DNA of 64,000 nt from Lysinibacillus telephonicus. GTDB lineage: Bacteria > Bacillota > Bacilli > Bacillales_A > Planococcaceae. The notes beneath the pieces are model-generated. The model was given only the letters and a program-made list of their open reading frames with translations. It was not told where the DNA came from and searched no databases. The position numbers and the translations under genes are program-made. The stretch lies in assembly GCF_003966145.1 (NCBI RefSeq), contig NZ_RXNR01000006.1, forward strand, positions 1 to 64,000. The letters are read 5' to 3'. How positions within the stretch are numbered: the stretch's first letter is position 1; every line of letters starts with the position of its first letter. Shown here piece by piece: positions 22,855 through 32,405 of the stretch.

Positions 22855-23523
22855 CTATCCAACAAGAGCTGTTCCAATTCTTACAAATGTTGCACCTTCT
22901 TCTACCGCAATTTCGTAGTCGTTTGACATCCCCATTGAAAGCTCGTGGCAAGGTGCGTAAGGCAAGTTTAATTTAACAACTTCCTGTTGTAAATTCTTTA
23001 AATTTTTAAATACATTTCTTATAACAGTTTGATCCTCAGTGTTTGGAGCCATTGTCATTAAACCTACAACTCGAATTTTATCAAATTGTCCTAAAGATTG
23101 TATAAATGGAATAACTTCCTCTGTTTTTAATCCATGTTTAGACTGTTCGCCTGAGACATTAGCTTGAACAAAGCAATTGATTGTTTTTTCTGCTCTTTTA
23201 TTAATTTCCTCTGCTAAACTAATGCGGTCTAAAGAATGTAAATAATCAATCTCATTTATTACCTGTTTAACTTTCCTAGATTGTAAAGAGCCAATATAAT
23301 GCCATTTTGCTTGATTATTTAATTCGCTTTTTTTAGCTAATAATCCTTCTGGTCGGTTCTCTCCCAAATGGATTAATCCAGCATTAATTGCCTCTTGTGC
23401 TCTATCTATAGAAACTTGCTTTGTAACTGCAATAATAGTTACATCGTGGTTAACGTTTGCTCTATTTTTTGCTTCTTCGATTTTATTTTTAATTTCGCTT
23501 AATTTAGAACTTATTTTTTCCAC
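22855..23523 (-). CDS. ylmE: PLP homeostasis protein (YggS/PROSC family)
   Basis: This pyridoxal-phosphate-binding barrel protein maintains vitamin B6 and amino-acid balance; no catalytic reaction is established. The 222-residue protein has the cofactor lysine Lys35 in IIAVTKQVS, the HLGENRPEG and [11 protein letters not shown] segments, and the C-terminal [11 protein letters not shown] and [11 protein letters not shown] phosphate-binding region. The start is GTG 23523. The ylmD (pgeF) gene, usual just upstream, is absent. Confidence 0.94.
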   Translation of the reverse strand: MEKISSKLSEIKNKIEEAKNRANVNHDVTIIAVTKQVSIDRAQEAINAGLIHLGENRPEGLLAKKSELNNQAKWHYIGSLQSRKVKQVINEIDYLHSLDRISLAEEINKRAEKTINCFVQANVSGEQSKHGLKTEEVIPFIQSLGQFDKIRVVGLMTMAPNTEDQTVIRNVFKNLKNLQQEVVKLNLPYAPCHELSMGMSNDYEIAVEEGATFVRIGTALVG

Positions 23524-23598
23524 ACTAAACCCAACTTTACATAAATAGTTTCCTTCATTGTATCAATCTGTATATTAATTTTCAATGAATAGCACGAC

Positions 23599-23838
23599 CT
23601 ATTCAGAAATCTCCTTCACTAAAATTACATCTTTTCCTACTACAAGAATATCATTTATTAGTACTTTTCTTACATGGTCCTCTCCTTGAATGAAGGACAT
23701 AAACTTTTTTGGTTCTGCTACAAGGAAAGCTATTATATTACCCGTTTTCTCACAAACCTCGGCATCAATAATATAACCTATAAATCTCCCGTTGCCAGCT
23801 TCAATAATTTCCTTTTGTTGAACGGCAGAAAAACGCAA
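23599..23838 (-). CDS. ylmC: PRC-barrel protein, YlmC/YmxH family
   Basis: A 79-residue single-domain protein with a PRC-barrel-like fold, conserved near sigG in sporeformers. It starts at TTG 23838 behind AAAGGAG. Its function is not known; in B. subtilis ylmC lies just after sigG-ylmA. Here ylmA is missing and ylmC follows the sigG terminator directly. Confidence 0.85.
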   Translation of the reverse strand: MRFSAVQQKEIIEAGNGRFIGYIIDAEVCEKTGNIIAFLVAEPKKFMSFIQGEDHVRKVLINDILVVGKDVILVKEISE

Positions 23839-23876
23839 AGAGATCTCCTTTCTATCGTTAATTTATAAAATAAAAA

Positions 23877-23896
23877 CGCACTTAAAATAAAGTGCG
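23877..23896 (-). terminator. Terminator of sigG
   Basis: Arms CGCACTT (23877-23883) and AAGTGCG (23890-23896) are followed on the minus strand by TTTTTATTTT, just after the sigG stop. Confidence 0.8.
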
Positions 23897-23904
23897 CGAT
23901 AATT

Positions 23905-24687
23905 TTAGCCTAATTTATAGTCTTTTTGCATTGTCTCAATTGCATTTTTTTCCAATCTTGAAATTTGTGCTTGAGAAATGCCGAGTGATTTTGCAATTTC
24001 AGTTTGTGTTTCGCCATAATAGAATCGTTTAGATAAAATCATTTGTTGTCGTTCATCTAATTTTTGCATACTTTCTTTTACACTAACATACGCAACCCAT
24101 TGATCTTCTGATACATCGTCATCTCTTAATTGATCCATAATATATACTGCATCACCGCCGTCAGAATATATTGGCTCCTGTAATGATAAAGGATCTTGAA
24201 TTGCATCTAATGCATAAAGTACATCTTCTTTTTTCATTTCAATAGCTTCCGCTAATTGTTCAATTGTCGGTTCATGCAAATTTTCTGAAATAAATTTTTC
24301 TTTTGCCTGCATCGCTTTATATGCAATATCTCTTAATGATCTAGATACTCGAAGTGCATGGTGATCTCTTAAATGTCTTCGAATCTCACCAATAATCATT
24401 GGTACAGCATATGTTGAAAATCGAACATTATGCTTCAAATCAAAATGATCAATAGCCTTTAATAAACCGATACAACCAACCTGAAACAGGTCATCTGCCT
24501 GTTCACCACGATATGAAAATCGACCGACAATACTTAAAACTAATCTTAAATTACAAATCACAAGTTCATCTCTTACCCATTCTTCCCCAGATTGTAGACG
24601 AACGAACAGCTCTCTCATCTCTTCATGTTTTAGTACTGGCAAAGAAGCAGTATCTACACCACAAAGTTCTACTTTTGTACGGACCAT
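23905..24687 (-). CDS. sigG: Forespore sigma factor SigG
   Basis: SigG directs late forespore transcription (germination, spore protection). The 260-residue protein has sigma-70 region 2 (FQVGCIGLLKAIDHFDL, FSTYAVPMIIGEIRR), region 3 (RVSRSLRDIAYKAM) and region 4 helix-turn-helix (TQTEIAKSLGISQAQISRLE). The start MVRTKVELCGVDTASLP is highly typical. It lies downstream of sigE with its own sigma-F/G-type promoter at 24731-24759 and ends at a terminator. Confidence 0.97.
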   Translation of the reverse strand: MVRTKVELCGVDTASLPVLKHEEMRELFVRLQSGEEWVRDELVICNLRLVLSIVGRFSYRGEQADDLFQVGCIGLLKAIDHFDLKHNVRFSTYAVPMIIGEIRRHLRDHHALRVSRSLRDIAYKAMQAKEKFISENLHEPTIEQLAEAIEMKKEDVLYALDAIQDPLSLQEPIYSDGGDAVYIMDQLRDDDVSEDQWVAYVSVKESMQKLDERQQMILSKRFYYGETQTEIAKSLGISQAQISRLEKNAIETMQKDYKLG

Positions 24688-24730
24688 CTTCTTTTCCTCC
24701 GAACTTTTTTTTATCTCTGAACTGTTTTTT

Positions 24731-24759
24731 AAGTTTGTCCGGAATAAAGAAGAATATGC
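24731..24759 (-). promoter_or_regulatory. Sigma-F/sigma-G type promoter of sigG
   Basis: On the minus strand, -35 GCATA (24759-24755), a 14-base spacer, then GGACAAACTT (24740-24731) closely matches the forespore -10 consensus GGNRANANTW, with one departure. This fits forespore activation and self-activation of sigG as known in B. subtilis. Confidence 0.7.
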
Positions 24760-24834
24760 ACCAAAAGCGTGTCCAATTTCATCCAGTAATCTATCGTAAC
24801 TTGTCTTAAACCTGCCTGTTGCAAGTTAAAAAAC

Positions 24835-25542
24835 TTATGAAATTGGTTGATTTAGATGTTCTCGTAAATCTAAAATAATTTTCTTTTCTAACCTTGAAAT
24901 ATATGATTGGGATATTCCCAAATGGTCGGCTACTTCTTTTTGCGTCATTTCTTGTTTCCCATTTAAGCCAAATCGACACTCCATAATGTATCGTTCACGT
25001 TCACTTAAACCATTAATAGCTTGAAACATATGCTGACGCTCTATTTTCTTTTCAACATCATTCATAATAATTTGTTCCTCAGTACCTAAAATATCTGATA
25101 AAAGAAGCTCATTTCCATCAGGATCTGAATTTAATGGCTCGTCTAATGAAACTTCTCCCTTCATTCGGCTTGTCTTTCTTAAGTGCATTAATATTTCATT
25201 TTCTATACATCTAGATGCATAGGTAGCCAATTTGATATTCTTTTCAGTGTTAAAAGTTTCAATTGCTTTAATTAGTCCAATTGAACCAATACTTATTAAA
25301 TCTTCAATTGGAGTACCTGTGTTATCAAAACGTCTCGCAATATAAACAACTAGACGTAAATTTCTTTCAATTAGTGTATCTCTTGCTCTTAAATCACCAT
25401 TCATAAAGGCTTCAATAACTGTCATCTCTTCTTCTCTAGTTAATGGTACTGGCAATGAATCATGCCCTCCTATATAGTATGTTCCATTAGTACGAAACTT
25501 ACTCCAAATTTTTCTAAATAAGTCGATTAATTTATTAAACAA
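24835..25542 (-). CDS. sigE: Mother-cell sigma factor SigE (pro-form)
   Basis: SigE controls early mother-cell gene expression and is made as an inactive precursor. The 235-residue protein starts at TTG 25542 with a basic, amphipathic pro-sequence ([16 protein letters not shown]) before YYIGG, where SpoIIGA is expected to cleave. Region 2 ([27 protein letters not shown]) and region 4 ([20 protein letters not shown]) are intact. It lies 26 bases after spoIIGA in the spoIIG operon. Confidence 0.97.
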   Translation of the reverse strand: MFNKLIDLFRKIWSKFRTNGTYYIGGHDSLPVPLTREEEMTVIEAFMNGDLRARDTLIERNLRLVVYIARRFDNTGTPIEDLISIGSIGLIKAIETFNTEKNIKLATYASRCIENEILMHLRKTSRMKGEVSLDEPLNSDPDGNELLLSDILGTEEQIIMNDVEKKIERQHMFQAINGLSERERYIMECRFGLNGKQEMTQKEVADHLGISQSYISRLEKKIILDLREHLNQPIS

Positions 25543-25568
25543 TCATTTTCCCCCTTTATGCATCATTT

Positions 25569-26393
25569 TTATAACGATAAAACGTGAAGAATTATTTGTG
25601 CGTTATGTGGATATTTCGCATCATTACGTGTGAAAACAACATATTGCTCGGAAATTTCCTTATCCTTTGTCCCACTTATTTTCAATCGATCAAAACGAAA
25701 GGCAAGTACTGTTGATTTTTCCTTTTGTACCGTTGAAAGAGACAATATTCGAATCTTTGGATAGACATAAGTAGGAAACATCTTTAAGTCATAGGGATTT
25801 TTTTCATCCCATTTCAATAACGCTTCGTGAAAATCTTCCGATAAATCTTTTGCAACAGCATTATATGAAAGAAAATGTACCGGTTTACCACTTAAAGGTT
25901 CAATACATTCATTGCCGGTATCAATAAATCCCTTTAAGCAATATGTTCTTTTTAATAGGTCAAGCTCACAATCCACGACAAATGAAGATTGAATATTCAT
26001 TTGCATCATTTTTCTCCATTTTGAGTGAATCGTTGTTAAACTCAAGAAAGCGATTGCTGAACAAAAAATAAAAAAAGTTACTTCGCTTTGATTTAATAAA
26101 AAGGGCAGTAAACTTGTAAGTACTCCACCGAGGAAAAAAGTAGTTATAAATAGGATTGTCCCTTGCTTTAACAACGATTGGATTCGAAAAGAGAATGCGA
26201 GCCCGATTAGTACAATAAAACTAACTGCTGCTCCTAATAATGATTGATAAAAAATCGATGAAATTAATCCACTGCAAAACGCACTAAGTAGCAATCTACT
26301 CCTTTTTACATACAATCCCGTTATTTCTTGTGTGAATTTTAATAAAAAGTAATTGAACAACGTATTGTATAGTACGAGTAATTCTCCAATCAT
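25569..26393 (-). CDS. spoIIGA: Sporulation sigma-E processing peptidase SpoIIGA
   Basis: SpoIIGA is the membrane aspartic protease that removes the SigE pro-sequence after signalling from SpoIIR. The 274-residue protein has about five N-terminal membrane helices (residues 3-125) and a C-terminal protease domain with the catalytic Asp158 in GFIDTGNECIEP. It is first in the spoIIG operon with sigE. The candidate Spo0A-dependent promoter is upstream. The gap beyond to ftsZ holds a family B repeat instead of bpr. Confidence 0.93.
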   Translation of the reverse strand: MIGELLVLYNTLFNYFLLKFTQEITGLYVKRSRLLLSAFCSGLISSIFYQSLLGAAVSFIVLIGLAFSFRIQSLLKQGTILFITTFFLGGVLTSLLPFLLNQSEVTFFIFCSAIAFLSLTTIHSKWRKMMQMNIQSSFVVDCELDLLKRTYCLKGFIDTGNECIEPLSGKPVHFLSYNAVAKDLSEDFHEALLKWDEKNPYDLKMFPTYVYPKIRILSLSTVQKEKSTVLAFRFDRLKISGTKDKEISEQYVVFTRNDAKYPHNAQIILHVLSL

Positions 26394-26413
26394 TTTAGCG
26401 TCCTCCTAGAAAT

Positions 26414-26508
26414 AGATTAACACTAGGAAGACGAAGAAAATGTCAAACCGTTGTACAAAAAGCTAAAATCTTTTTGACAAAATTTTTATTAAATTAAGAA
26501 TTTCGACA
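26414..26508 (-). promoter_or_regulatory. Candidate Spo0A-dependent spoIIG promoter
   Basis: On the minus strand there is a near-perfect 0A box TGTCGAAA (26508-26501) and a second TTGTCAAA (26480-26473). A consensus -35 TTGACA (26446-26441) is followed, after an unusually long 21-base spacer, by a -10-like TAATCT (26419-26414). B. subtilis spoIIG is known for an over-long spacer and Spo0A activation, so the arrangement is probably conserved. The -10 is weak. Confidence 0.6.
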
Positions 26509-26620
26509 TGAATATTGAGCGAAAAATGAATTTTTAAGAAAAATGAGGGTAAAAAAAAGGTGTGTTATACTTGCTGAAAAACATTAGGGAAAATCAGTAG
26601 TGAATCATTTGATATAAATG

Positions 26621-26813
26621 TGAGCGGTCTAGGAGCTACACGATGGTTCATGGGAGCCATGAATCATGGACGCAACTTTCTCACTTCCCACACAAGCCGC
26701 AAAGCCACTTTGTATCTCTACCACTTGTCTTTGGGGCAACAGGGCGTTGGTGATGGTGACAAGACATGCGATGTGGCGTTTTAGTCACCTGCTTTGTATA
26801 AGTCCGATAGCAG
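26621..26813. repeat. Family B structured extragenic repeat, copy 1 (spoIIGA-ftsZ gap)
   Basis: From TGAGCGGTCTAGGAGC to AGTCCGATAGCAG. The segment 26723-26800 matches the reverse complement of 51881-51953 (copy 2) with only a handful of differences; shared parts include CTTGTCTTTGGGG and GACAAGACATGCGATGTGG. It contains two hairpins, CAAC-AGGGC-GTTG and GGTGAC...GTCACC. The 5' part (CTAGGAGCTACACGATG, CATGGACGCAA) also resembles 58961-59025. No coding potential. Confidence 0.8.
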
Positions 26814-27025
26814 TTAAAGAGTGCTTCTAACTTTTTTATATTATTTACAACTTACATGATAGGATCCTTGTTGTAATCCTACTACATGCATTCGACATTC
26901 TTGCATGAATTTTATAAGTTGTTCATTATTCTTTAAAATTAGAATAGAGGATCTGCTTTCAAAAAGCAAAATTAATAAAAGTCCTCGTAAGATCTATCAA
27001 CAAATTTGAATTCGTTAAACAATAA
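26814..27025. other. Non-coding remainder of the spoIIGA-ftsZ gap
   Basis: AT-rich sequence with no reading frame that looks coding and no recognised signal. In B. subtilis the bpr protease gene lies between ftsZ and spoIIGA; nothing resembling it remains here. Confidence 0.5.
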
Positions 27026-27031
27026 AAAAAC

Positions 27032-27059
27032 TGCCCATCCATTTTAAAAGAATGAGCAA
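27032..27059 (-). terminator. Terminator of ftsZ
   Basis: On the minus strand, TGCTCATTC pairs with GGATGGGCA through several G-U pairs, and the hairpin is followed by seven U. It lies about 65 bases after the ftsZ stop and closes the division cluster. Confidence 0.7.
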
Positions 27060-27123
27060 TTTTGAATATAATCGCATAACAAGAACTTAAAATAGCCCCT
27101 TATGTCGAATAGTTTCGAATTAA

Positions 27124-28275
27124 TTAACCACGGTTACGTCGATTACGTAAGAATGTTGGAATATCTAACATATCTTCTTGTTGATAAACTTGACGTTGTG
27201 GTTCTTGTTGTTGCACCGGTTGTTCTTGTACACGTTCACGAATTGGAGATTGTTGTTGTTGTGTTTGCGTATTGCGTACATTCCCCATTGGTCGTGTATT
27301 TTGTGGTCGTTGTTGTGCAACATCATCAGAAAATCCTGTAGCAATGACTGTTACAATAATTTCGTCATTTAAGTTTTCATTGATAACAGAACCGAAAATC
27401 ATATTTACTTCTTCATCTGAAGCAGATGCAACAATATCAGCAGCTTCCTGTACTTCAAATAAACTTAAATTCGTTCCACCTGTAATGTTCATAATTACAC
27501 CTTTTGCACCATCAATAGATGTTTCAAGAAGCGGACTTGAAATTGCTTTTTTTGCAGCTTCTGTTGCACGGTTTTCACCTGTTGCAATCCCAATTCCCAT
27601 TAGTGCTGATCCTTTGTCAGACATAATAGTTTTAACGTCTGCAAAGTCTAAGTTAATTAGTCCTGGTGTAGCAATTAAATCAGAGATACCCTGTACACCT
27701 TGTCGTAAAACATTATCAGCTTCACGGAATGCCTCGAGCATTGGTGTACTCTTATCAACAATTTGTAAAAGCTTATCATTCGGGATAACGATAAGGGTGT
27801 CAACAGCTTCCTTCATTGCTGCAATACCGCCAATCGCCTGTGTTTGGCGTTTGCGGCCTTCAAATGAAAATGGACGTGTTACAACACCAACAGTTAATGC
27901 TCCTAATTCGCGAGCAATGGTTGCAATTACTGGAGCAGCACCTGTACCAGTACCACCGCCCATACCTGCAGTAACAAATACCATATCTGCCCCTCTAAGA
28001 ACTTCCTCAATTTGCTCTCGGCTTTCTTCAGCAGCCTTTTTTCCAACTTCCGGATTAGCACCAGCACCAAGCCCTCGAGTCAGTTTATTACCAATCTGTA
28101 ATTTATATTCTGCTTTTGATAGATTTAAAGCTTGTGCATCAGTATTAACAGCGATAAAGTCAACACCTTGTACGCCATGTTCAATCATTCTATTTACTGC
28201 GTTATTACCACCACCGCCAACTCCAATTACTTTAATGTTGGCTAGCTGGTCTACACTTGTATCAAATTCTAACAT
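27124..28275 (-). CDS. ftsZ: Cell division GTPase FtsZ
   Basis: FtsZ polymerises into the cytokinetic ring. ATG 28275 ([10 protein letters not shown]) follows AGGAGGAG and is preferred to an upstream GTG that overlaps that site. The 383-residue protein has the tubulin signature GGGTGTGAA at 106-114, the T7 synergy loop in [12 protein letters not shown], a glutamine-rich linker, and the C-terminal peptide [13 protein letters not shown] used by FtsA, SepF and other partners. It is last in the cluster, after ftsA. Confidence 0.98.
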   Translation of the reverse strand: MLEFDTSVDQLANIKVIGVGGGGNNAVNRMIEHGVQGVDFIAVNTDAQALNLSKAEYKLQIGNKLTRGLGAGANPEVGKKAAEESREQIEEVLRGADMVFVTAGMGGGTGTGAAPVIATIARELGALTVGVVTRPFSFEGRKRQTQAIGGIAAMKEAVDTLIVIPNDKLLQIVDKSTPMLEAFREADNVLRQGVQGISDLIATPGLINLDFADVKTIMSDKGSALMGIGIATGENRATEAAKKAISSPLLETSIDGAKGVIMNITGGTNLSLFEVQEAADIVASASDEEVNMIFGSVINENLNDEIIVTVIATGFSDDVAQQRPQNTRPMGNVRNTQTQQQQSPIRERVQEQPVQQQEPQRQVYQQEDMLDIPTFLRNRRNRG

Positions 28276-28307
28276 AGTTTCTCCTCCTACCACACTAGTC
28301 TCGAAAA

Positions 28308-29597
28308 TTATTCAAAAAACTTATCAAATAGTTTCTTAGCTTTGTTAATGACGCTTGTTTTATTCATGTTATTATCTCGTTCTGATGCATTAGATTGTTT
28401 TTTAGGAGGAGTTGTCCCTGCTCCAATTGTTGCATAAACAGGTGTTTGATTTGCACTTCTACCATAAAATTCATCCTCTAAATGTGCATAGCGTATTAAA
28501 CCAACAGCTGTTGTATAAGCCGGCTCACGGACACCTATATAATCTGGAGTATAAATTCTTACACGTGTTTGCATTGTTTGTCTTGCCAATTGGGCAATTC
28601 CTTCCAACTGAGCAACACCACCTGTAAGGACTACTCCACCAGGTAAATCACGCACCCCTAAGCGAGCTAACTCATCTAAAATAAGCTCAAACAATTCTTC
28701 TAAACGTACACCAATGATTTCTGAAATAAATTTTTGGCTATATTGATCCATCGTATCAGTTCCTGAAACTGGTACTTCAAATACTTCTTCATCAGAGGCA
28801 TCATCAAAAAATGCATGTCCAAACTGCTTTTTTATTATTTCGGCTTGTTCTGTTGGGGTTTTAAGAACAATAGATAAATCTTTTGTTATATGCTCCCCAC
28901 CCACTGGAATAACGCCCGCACGTGTCAATAAACCATCCTCAAATACTGCAATTGTAGTTGAGCCGCCTCCTAAATCTATGAAGGCAGTACCTTGGTTTTT
29001 TTCATCTTCCGTTAAAGCAAAATAGCCTGCTGCTAAAGGTTGTAAATAAATTTCTCTAATTTTTAATCCTGCACGTTCTACACATCTCAATACATTATGA
29101 ACTAATGTTTTTGATGTAGTGATCATCGTTGCATCCATCTCTAAGCGAATACCAATCATTCCACGCGGATCTTTAATTTCATCTAAATTATCAACGATGA
29201 ACTGACGCGGAATTAAATTTACAAGTTCTCGTTCAGGCGGGATTGACATTACTTGAGCGGATTCAATAACTCTCTCTAAATCCTCATCAGTAATTTCGCG
29301 GTTCTCACTATTTACAGCTACAACCCCTTTAACCGGTTGAAGGGCAGTTTGGTTTGCAGGTATACCCAACACTACATCGTCTATTTTAATTCCTGTCATT
29401 CGTTCTGCTTGATCCACTGCTTTTTTAATTGATTGTACAGTAGCATCTATATCAACAATTGCGCCTTTTCGAATTCCATTAGATTTAACATTTCCGACCC
29501 CGATGACATGTAATTGATTATCTGTTATATCTCCTATCAACACTTTGATAGAAGATGATCCTATATCAAGTGAAATGTAAATATCTTGATGACTCAC
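28308..29597 (-). CDS. ftsA: Cell division protein FtsA
   Basis: FtsA is an actin-like ATPase that anchors FtsZ filaments to the membrane. The 429-residue protein has the phosphate-1 loop [14 protein letters not shown] at the N-terminus, the 1C domain ([17 protein letters not shown]), phosphate-2 [11 protein letters not shown], and the adenosine motif [14 protein letters not shown]-terminal amphipathic segment ([13 protein letters not shown]) is the membrane-targeting helix. It is 32 bases before ftsZ. Confidence 0.97.
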   Translation of the reverse strand: MSHQDIYISLDIGSSSIKVLIGDITDNQLHVIGVGNVKSNGIRKGAIVDIDATVQSIKKAVDQAERMTGIKIDDVVLGIPANQTALQPVKGVVAVNSENREITDEDLERVIESAQVMSIPPERELVNLIPRQFIVDNLDEIKDPRGMIGIRLEMDATMITTSKTLVHNVLRCVERAGLKIREIYLQPLAAGYFALTEDEKNQGTAFIDLGGGSTTIAVFEDGLLTRAGVIPVGGEHITKDLSIVLKTPTEQAEIIKKQFGHAFFDDASDEEVFEVPVSGTDTMDQYSQKFISEIIGVRLEELFELILDELARLGVRDLPGGVVLTGGVAQLEGIAQLARQTMQTRVRIYTPDYIGVREPAYTTAVGLIRYAHLEDEFYGRSANQTPVYATIGAGTTPPKKQSNASERDNNMNKTSVINKAKKLFDKFFE

Positions 29598-29698
29598 TAT
29601 ACCGCCCCTCCTTCAATTACTACTCCTATATATTATTCTATTGTAATTTCCACCTATTGTCTAAGTAAATCCATGTATACTATACAATTTTACAGCTA

Positions 29699-30070
29699 TT
29701 ATACTGTATTTTCATCCTTTTTTATATGTCTCTCTTCCCATTTTGTTATCAAAATTCGTCGAATGACAGCGATATTCTGGAAAAGTCGAACACCAAAGGC
29801 AAAAATTGCAGCCAAATATAGGTCTACACCTAAATGAACACCTAAAAATGCTAGGGCAGCAGCTAATGCGATATTAAAGAAAAATCCTGAAATAAATACT
29901 TTATCGTCATATACTTGTTGTAAATTTGCTCTTATTCCTCCAAAAATTGTATCAAGCGCAGCAAGCACAGCAATTGATAAATAATGTTCATACACTGCTG
30001 GAATTTGAATATCGGTTAATAGCCCAAAAGCGAGTCCTAAAAGTAATCCTAATAATGGTAGTAACCACAT
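29699..30070 (-). CDS. sbp: Small basic protein Sbp (DUF1290)
   Basis: A 123-residue membrane protein with about four hydrophobic segments and a charged C-terminal tail, matching the Sbp/DUF1290 family always found upstream of ftsA in Bacillales. Function unknown. It follows ylxX by three bases and precedes ftsA by about 100 bases in which no strong signal is visible. Confidence 0.88.
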   Translation of the reverse strand: MWLLPLLGLLLGLAFGLLTDIQIPAVYEHYLSIAVLAALDTIFGGIRANLQQVYDDKVFISGFFFNIALAAALAFLGVHLGVDLYLAAIFAFGVRLFQNIAVIRRILITKWEERHIKKDENTV

Positions 30071-30073
30071 TCT

Positions 30074-30793
30074 CTAATCCCCTTTGCTGTTCTCAACTAA
30101 GTAAGTATTTGTTAAGTCACCATCATATTCATCTATTGTTAAATTTGATTGTGCTTCATTAATAACTAAATTTAAATTGTCAAGGTAAAACTCATCTCGA
30201 AACGATGAAGCGTATAAATAACTATACAATTTTTCAGCGTCTTCATAGCTGTTTGTAATAACTCGTATTTCTAGGTTCGACTTGTCTATTGGAACACCGT
30301 TTACTGTTGTTGCACCGTTAATATCACGTATCGCTGATGTGTGAACGATTCGTTGCCCTCCAATCTCAACAAATAAACCGTTATAGTGATATATTTCATT
30401 TACTAATCGAATTAATAAATCAGGTGAAATAGGTTCTATTCTATAGCCAAACTCGATTAATTCAGATGCTGGAACGATGTTTAAAATTACACCAGGTCCA
30501 GAAACTGAGGTAATACCTGTTTGCTGCGCTAAGCTATCCACTGTATTTTTTAATAATTGAGCTTGACTTTCAGCATCGTTTTGTTCGTATTCCTCAACAA
30601 TTTTGTTTAAGGCTGATATTTCTGATAATAATTCTGAATGCCGCTTTTTTTCTTCAGATAACTCTTGGCGTATTTCCCAAATGTCTCTAGTATCTCTTGC
30701 CGTCGGTTGCTGCATTGTATTATATTGGACTGCTATCATTAAGCCTACAATAGTTGATACAATGGTTATTTTTGCAACTATTTTTTTATTCAT
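30074..30793 (-). CDS. ylxX: DUF881 division-cluster protein YlxX
   Basis: A 239-residue protein with one N-terminal membrane helix (residues 5-23), a coiled coil (about 40-85) and an extracytoplasmic DUF881 domain (SVSGPGVILNI, LLIRLVNEIYHYN, NGVPID). It is one of two tandem DUF881 genes between divIB and sbp, as in B. subtilis. The role is unknown; position implies a link to division or envelope assembly. Confidence 0.88.
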   Translation of the reverse strand: MNKKIVAKITIVSTIVGLMIAVQYNTMQQPTARDTRDIWEIRQELSEEKKRHSELLSEISALNKIVEEYEQNDAESQAQLLKNTVDSLAQQTGITSVSGPGVILNIVPASELIEFGYRIEPISPDLLIRLVNEIYHYNGLFVEIGGQRIVHTSAIRDINGATTVNGVPIDKSNLEIRVITNSYEDAEKLYSYLYASSFRDEFYLDNLNLVINEAQSNLTIDEYDGDLTNTYLVENSKGD

Positions 30794-30844
30794 CGAAACA
30801 CTCCTAAACGATACTATAATTTATAAGCAAGTCCCGCGAATAAT

Positions 30845-31561
30845 TTATGATTCATCATTTACTGAAGGCATTTGGATAAGGTCACTTTCTTCAATTGTAA
30901 CAACAATTCGATCATTTAATAATTGGTCAAAAATTCCTCCAACAATTTTCATTGATGCAACTAGAGATTGTGAGTCACCTACAGCTTCAATTACAAAAGG
31001 GGCTGGATATTGCTTGCCGTCAATTGTAATAACGGGGCCATTACACCTGATATATGAATTCGATTTTAACCTTTGTCCATTAATTGAAATTGCTTCTGCA
31101 CCAGAAATTTTCAATTCATTTATTACGGATAAAACATGGCTTTCATGAACTATATATTCATTTGGATTTGTAGAATTGGGGTCATATTCGCCATCTTTTA
31201 AAGTGACTCGTACTCCCTCTCCTTGGGCTGGAATCTCACCAACAATTAACCTGAGTTTTTCCGCCTCATCAAGCAAATGCTCGTACTCATCTTTGTTTTC
31301 TGCGAAAGACTTTTCAAATTCTCGTATTCGCACTTGCAAGTTATTAAGTTCTTCAGTTAATTCCTTATTCCTCTCTTGTTGTTCAATTAAATCTTCCCGA
31401 TATGATTCTTCTTGATTTAGATATGAATTGTTTACCTTTTCTTCATCTTTTGTAAGGTTATATGAATACCCGATAATAAACCCTGTAACAATACAAACAA
31501 TTAAAATAATGAAATGCTTCCTTGTGATTTTATTATTCTTATTCTGAAATGATTTCTTCAT
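30845..31561 (-). CDS. ylxW: DUF881 division-cluster protein YlxW
   Basis: A 238-residue paralogue of ylxX: one membrane helix (about 15-35), a strongly predicted coiled coil (45-95) and a DUF881 domain (AQGEGVRVTLKDG, HESHVLSVINELKI). The ATG at 31561 lies inside the end of divIB, so the genes overlap by about 23 bases. The upstream TTG 31567 is less likely. Function unknown. Confidence 0.88.
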   Translation of the reverse strand: MKKSFQNKNNKITRKHFIILIVCIVTGFIIGYSYNLTKDEEKVNNSYLNQEESYREDLIEQQERNKELTEELNNLQVRIREFEKSFAENKDEYEHLLDEAEKLRLIVGEIPAQGEGVRVTLKDGEYDPNSTNPNEYIVHESHVLSVINELKISGAEAISINGQRLKSNSYIRCNGPVITIDGKQYPAPFVIEAVGDSQSLVASMKIVGGIFDQLLNDRIVVTIEESDLIQMPSVNDES

Positions 31562-32381
31562 CAGCAATCACTTCCTGTTCTTCTTCTGTATCAGGATCTA
31601 TTTCATCACTAGTTAAATCTACTTGTGTATATTCATCACTATAAGATCTGTAATATGACCCTACTTCAATATCAATAATCCCTTTTTCATATCCTCCAGC
31701 ACTTTCAATTTGAGCAACAATTGATGGATAAAACTTAAGCTTGTCCGCGAGGGACGTAATCTCTGCCCGCACCTCATAGCCATCATTCATAAAAAGCGTT
31801 ATAGAATACGGATCTGAGCTTGATGGTGTAGCATTAATTTGTGAAATTAGTGCTAGTACAGTAGGGTCTAACTTTGCAAGCTCTTTTAATAATTTTTTCC
31901 TTAATTCCTCATCCTCAAATTCTAAAAATAATGGAGCATCAATGGGCTCCAATGTACTACCCTGTGTGAAAATTTCACCGTTTTCCAGCATTGGATAAAA
32001 TTCATTGTCGACTGAAATATAAGCAACTTTCTGCCATTCTTTAATTTCAATTTCAACAGTTGTTAACCACTTTCTTTTCACTTGAACATCTTTTACCCAA
32101 TGTTGTTGTTTAATTTTTTTCTCAATTTCATCTGCATGAAATCCCCACATTGAATTGCCAATTTGCAAGGTGGATTGCTGCAAATAAACTTCTTCATCCA
32201 CAAGCTTAGAGCCTTGAATGTCAATTTTCTTTATATCGCTATAAGGTGATTGAAAATAAAGGAGTAAAAATAATGTTAGAAAAAACAACAATAATAATGT
32301 GATAAATTTAAAATTTGTTCTTCTTCTTCTTTTTTCTCTTAAAGTTGGTATACGCTCTTCAATGTCAATTACTTTATCCAT
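31539..32381 (-). CDS. divIB: Cell division protein DivIB/FtsQ
   Basis: DivIB is a bitopic divisome protein that works with FtsL and DivIC in septal wall synthesis. ATG 32381 (MDKVIDIEERIPTL) has an AGGAGG site; the open frame extends 57 codons upstream into repeat sequence and is not used there. The 280-residue protein has a basic cytoplasmic part, one membrane helix (FITLLLLFFLTLFLLLYF), then a POTRA domain (IKKIDIQGSKLVDEE) and the FtsQ beta domain, with an acidic tail. Confidence 0.94.
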   Translation of the reverse strand: MDKVIDIEERIPTLREKRRRRTNFKFITLLLLFFLTLFLLLYFQSPYSDIKKIDIQGSKLVDEEVYLQQSTLQIGNSMWGFHADEIEKKIKQQHWVKDVQVKRKWLTTVEIEIKEWQKVAYISVDNEFYPMLENGEIFTQGSTLEPIDAPLFLEFEDEELRKKLLKELAKLDPTVLALISQINATPSSSDPYSITLFMNDGYEVRAEITSLADKLKFYPSIVAQIESAGGYEKGIIDIEVGSYYRSYSDEYTQVDLTSDEIDPDTEEEQEVIADEEIISE

Positions 32382-32405
32382 AATTTTTACTCCTCCTTTC
32401 ACGAT

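Noticed and set aside
27272-28339. 355-codon open frame antisense to ftsZ
   Set aside because: It exists because of codon bias in ftsZ; it has no ribosome-binding site, its composition is not protein-like, and it ends across the ftsA stop.
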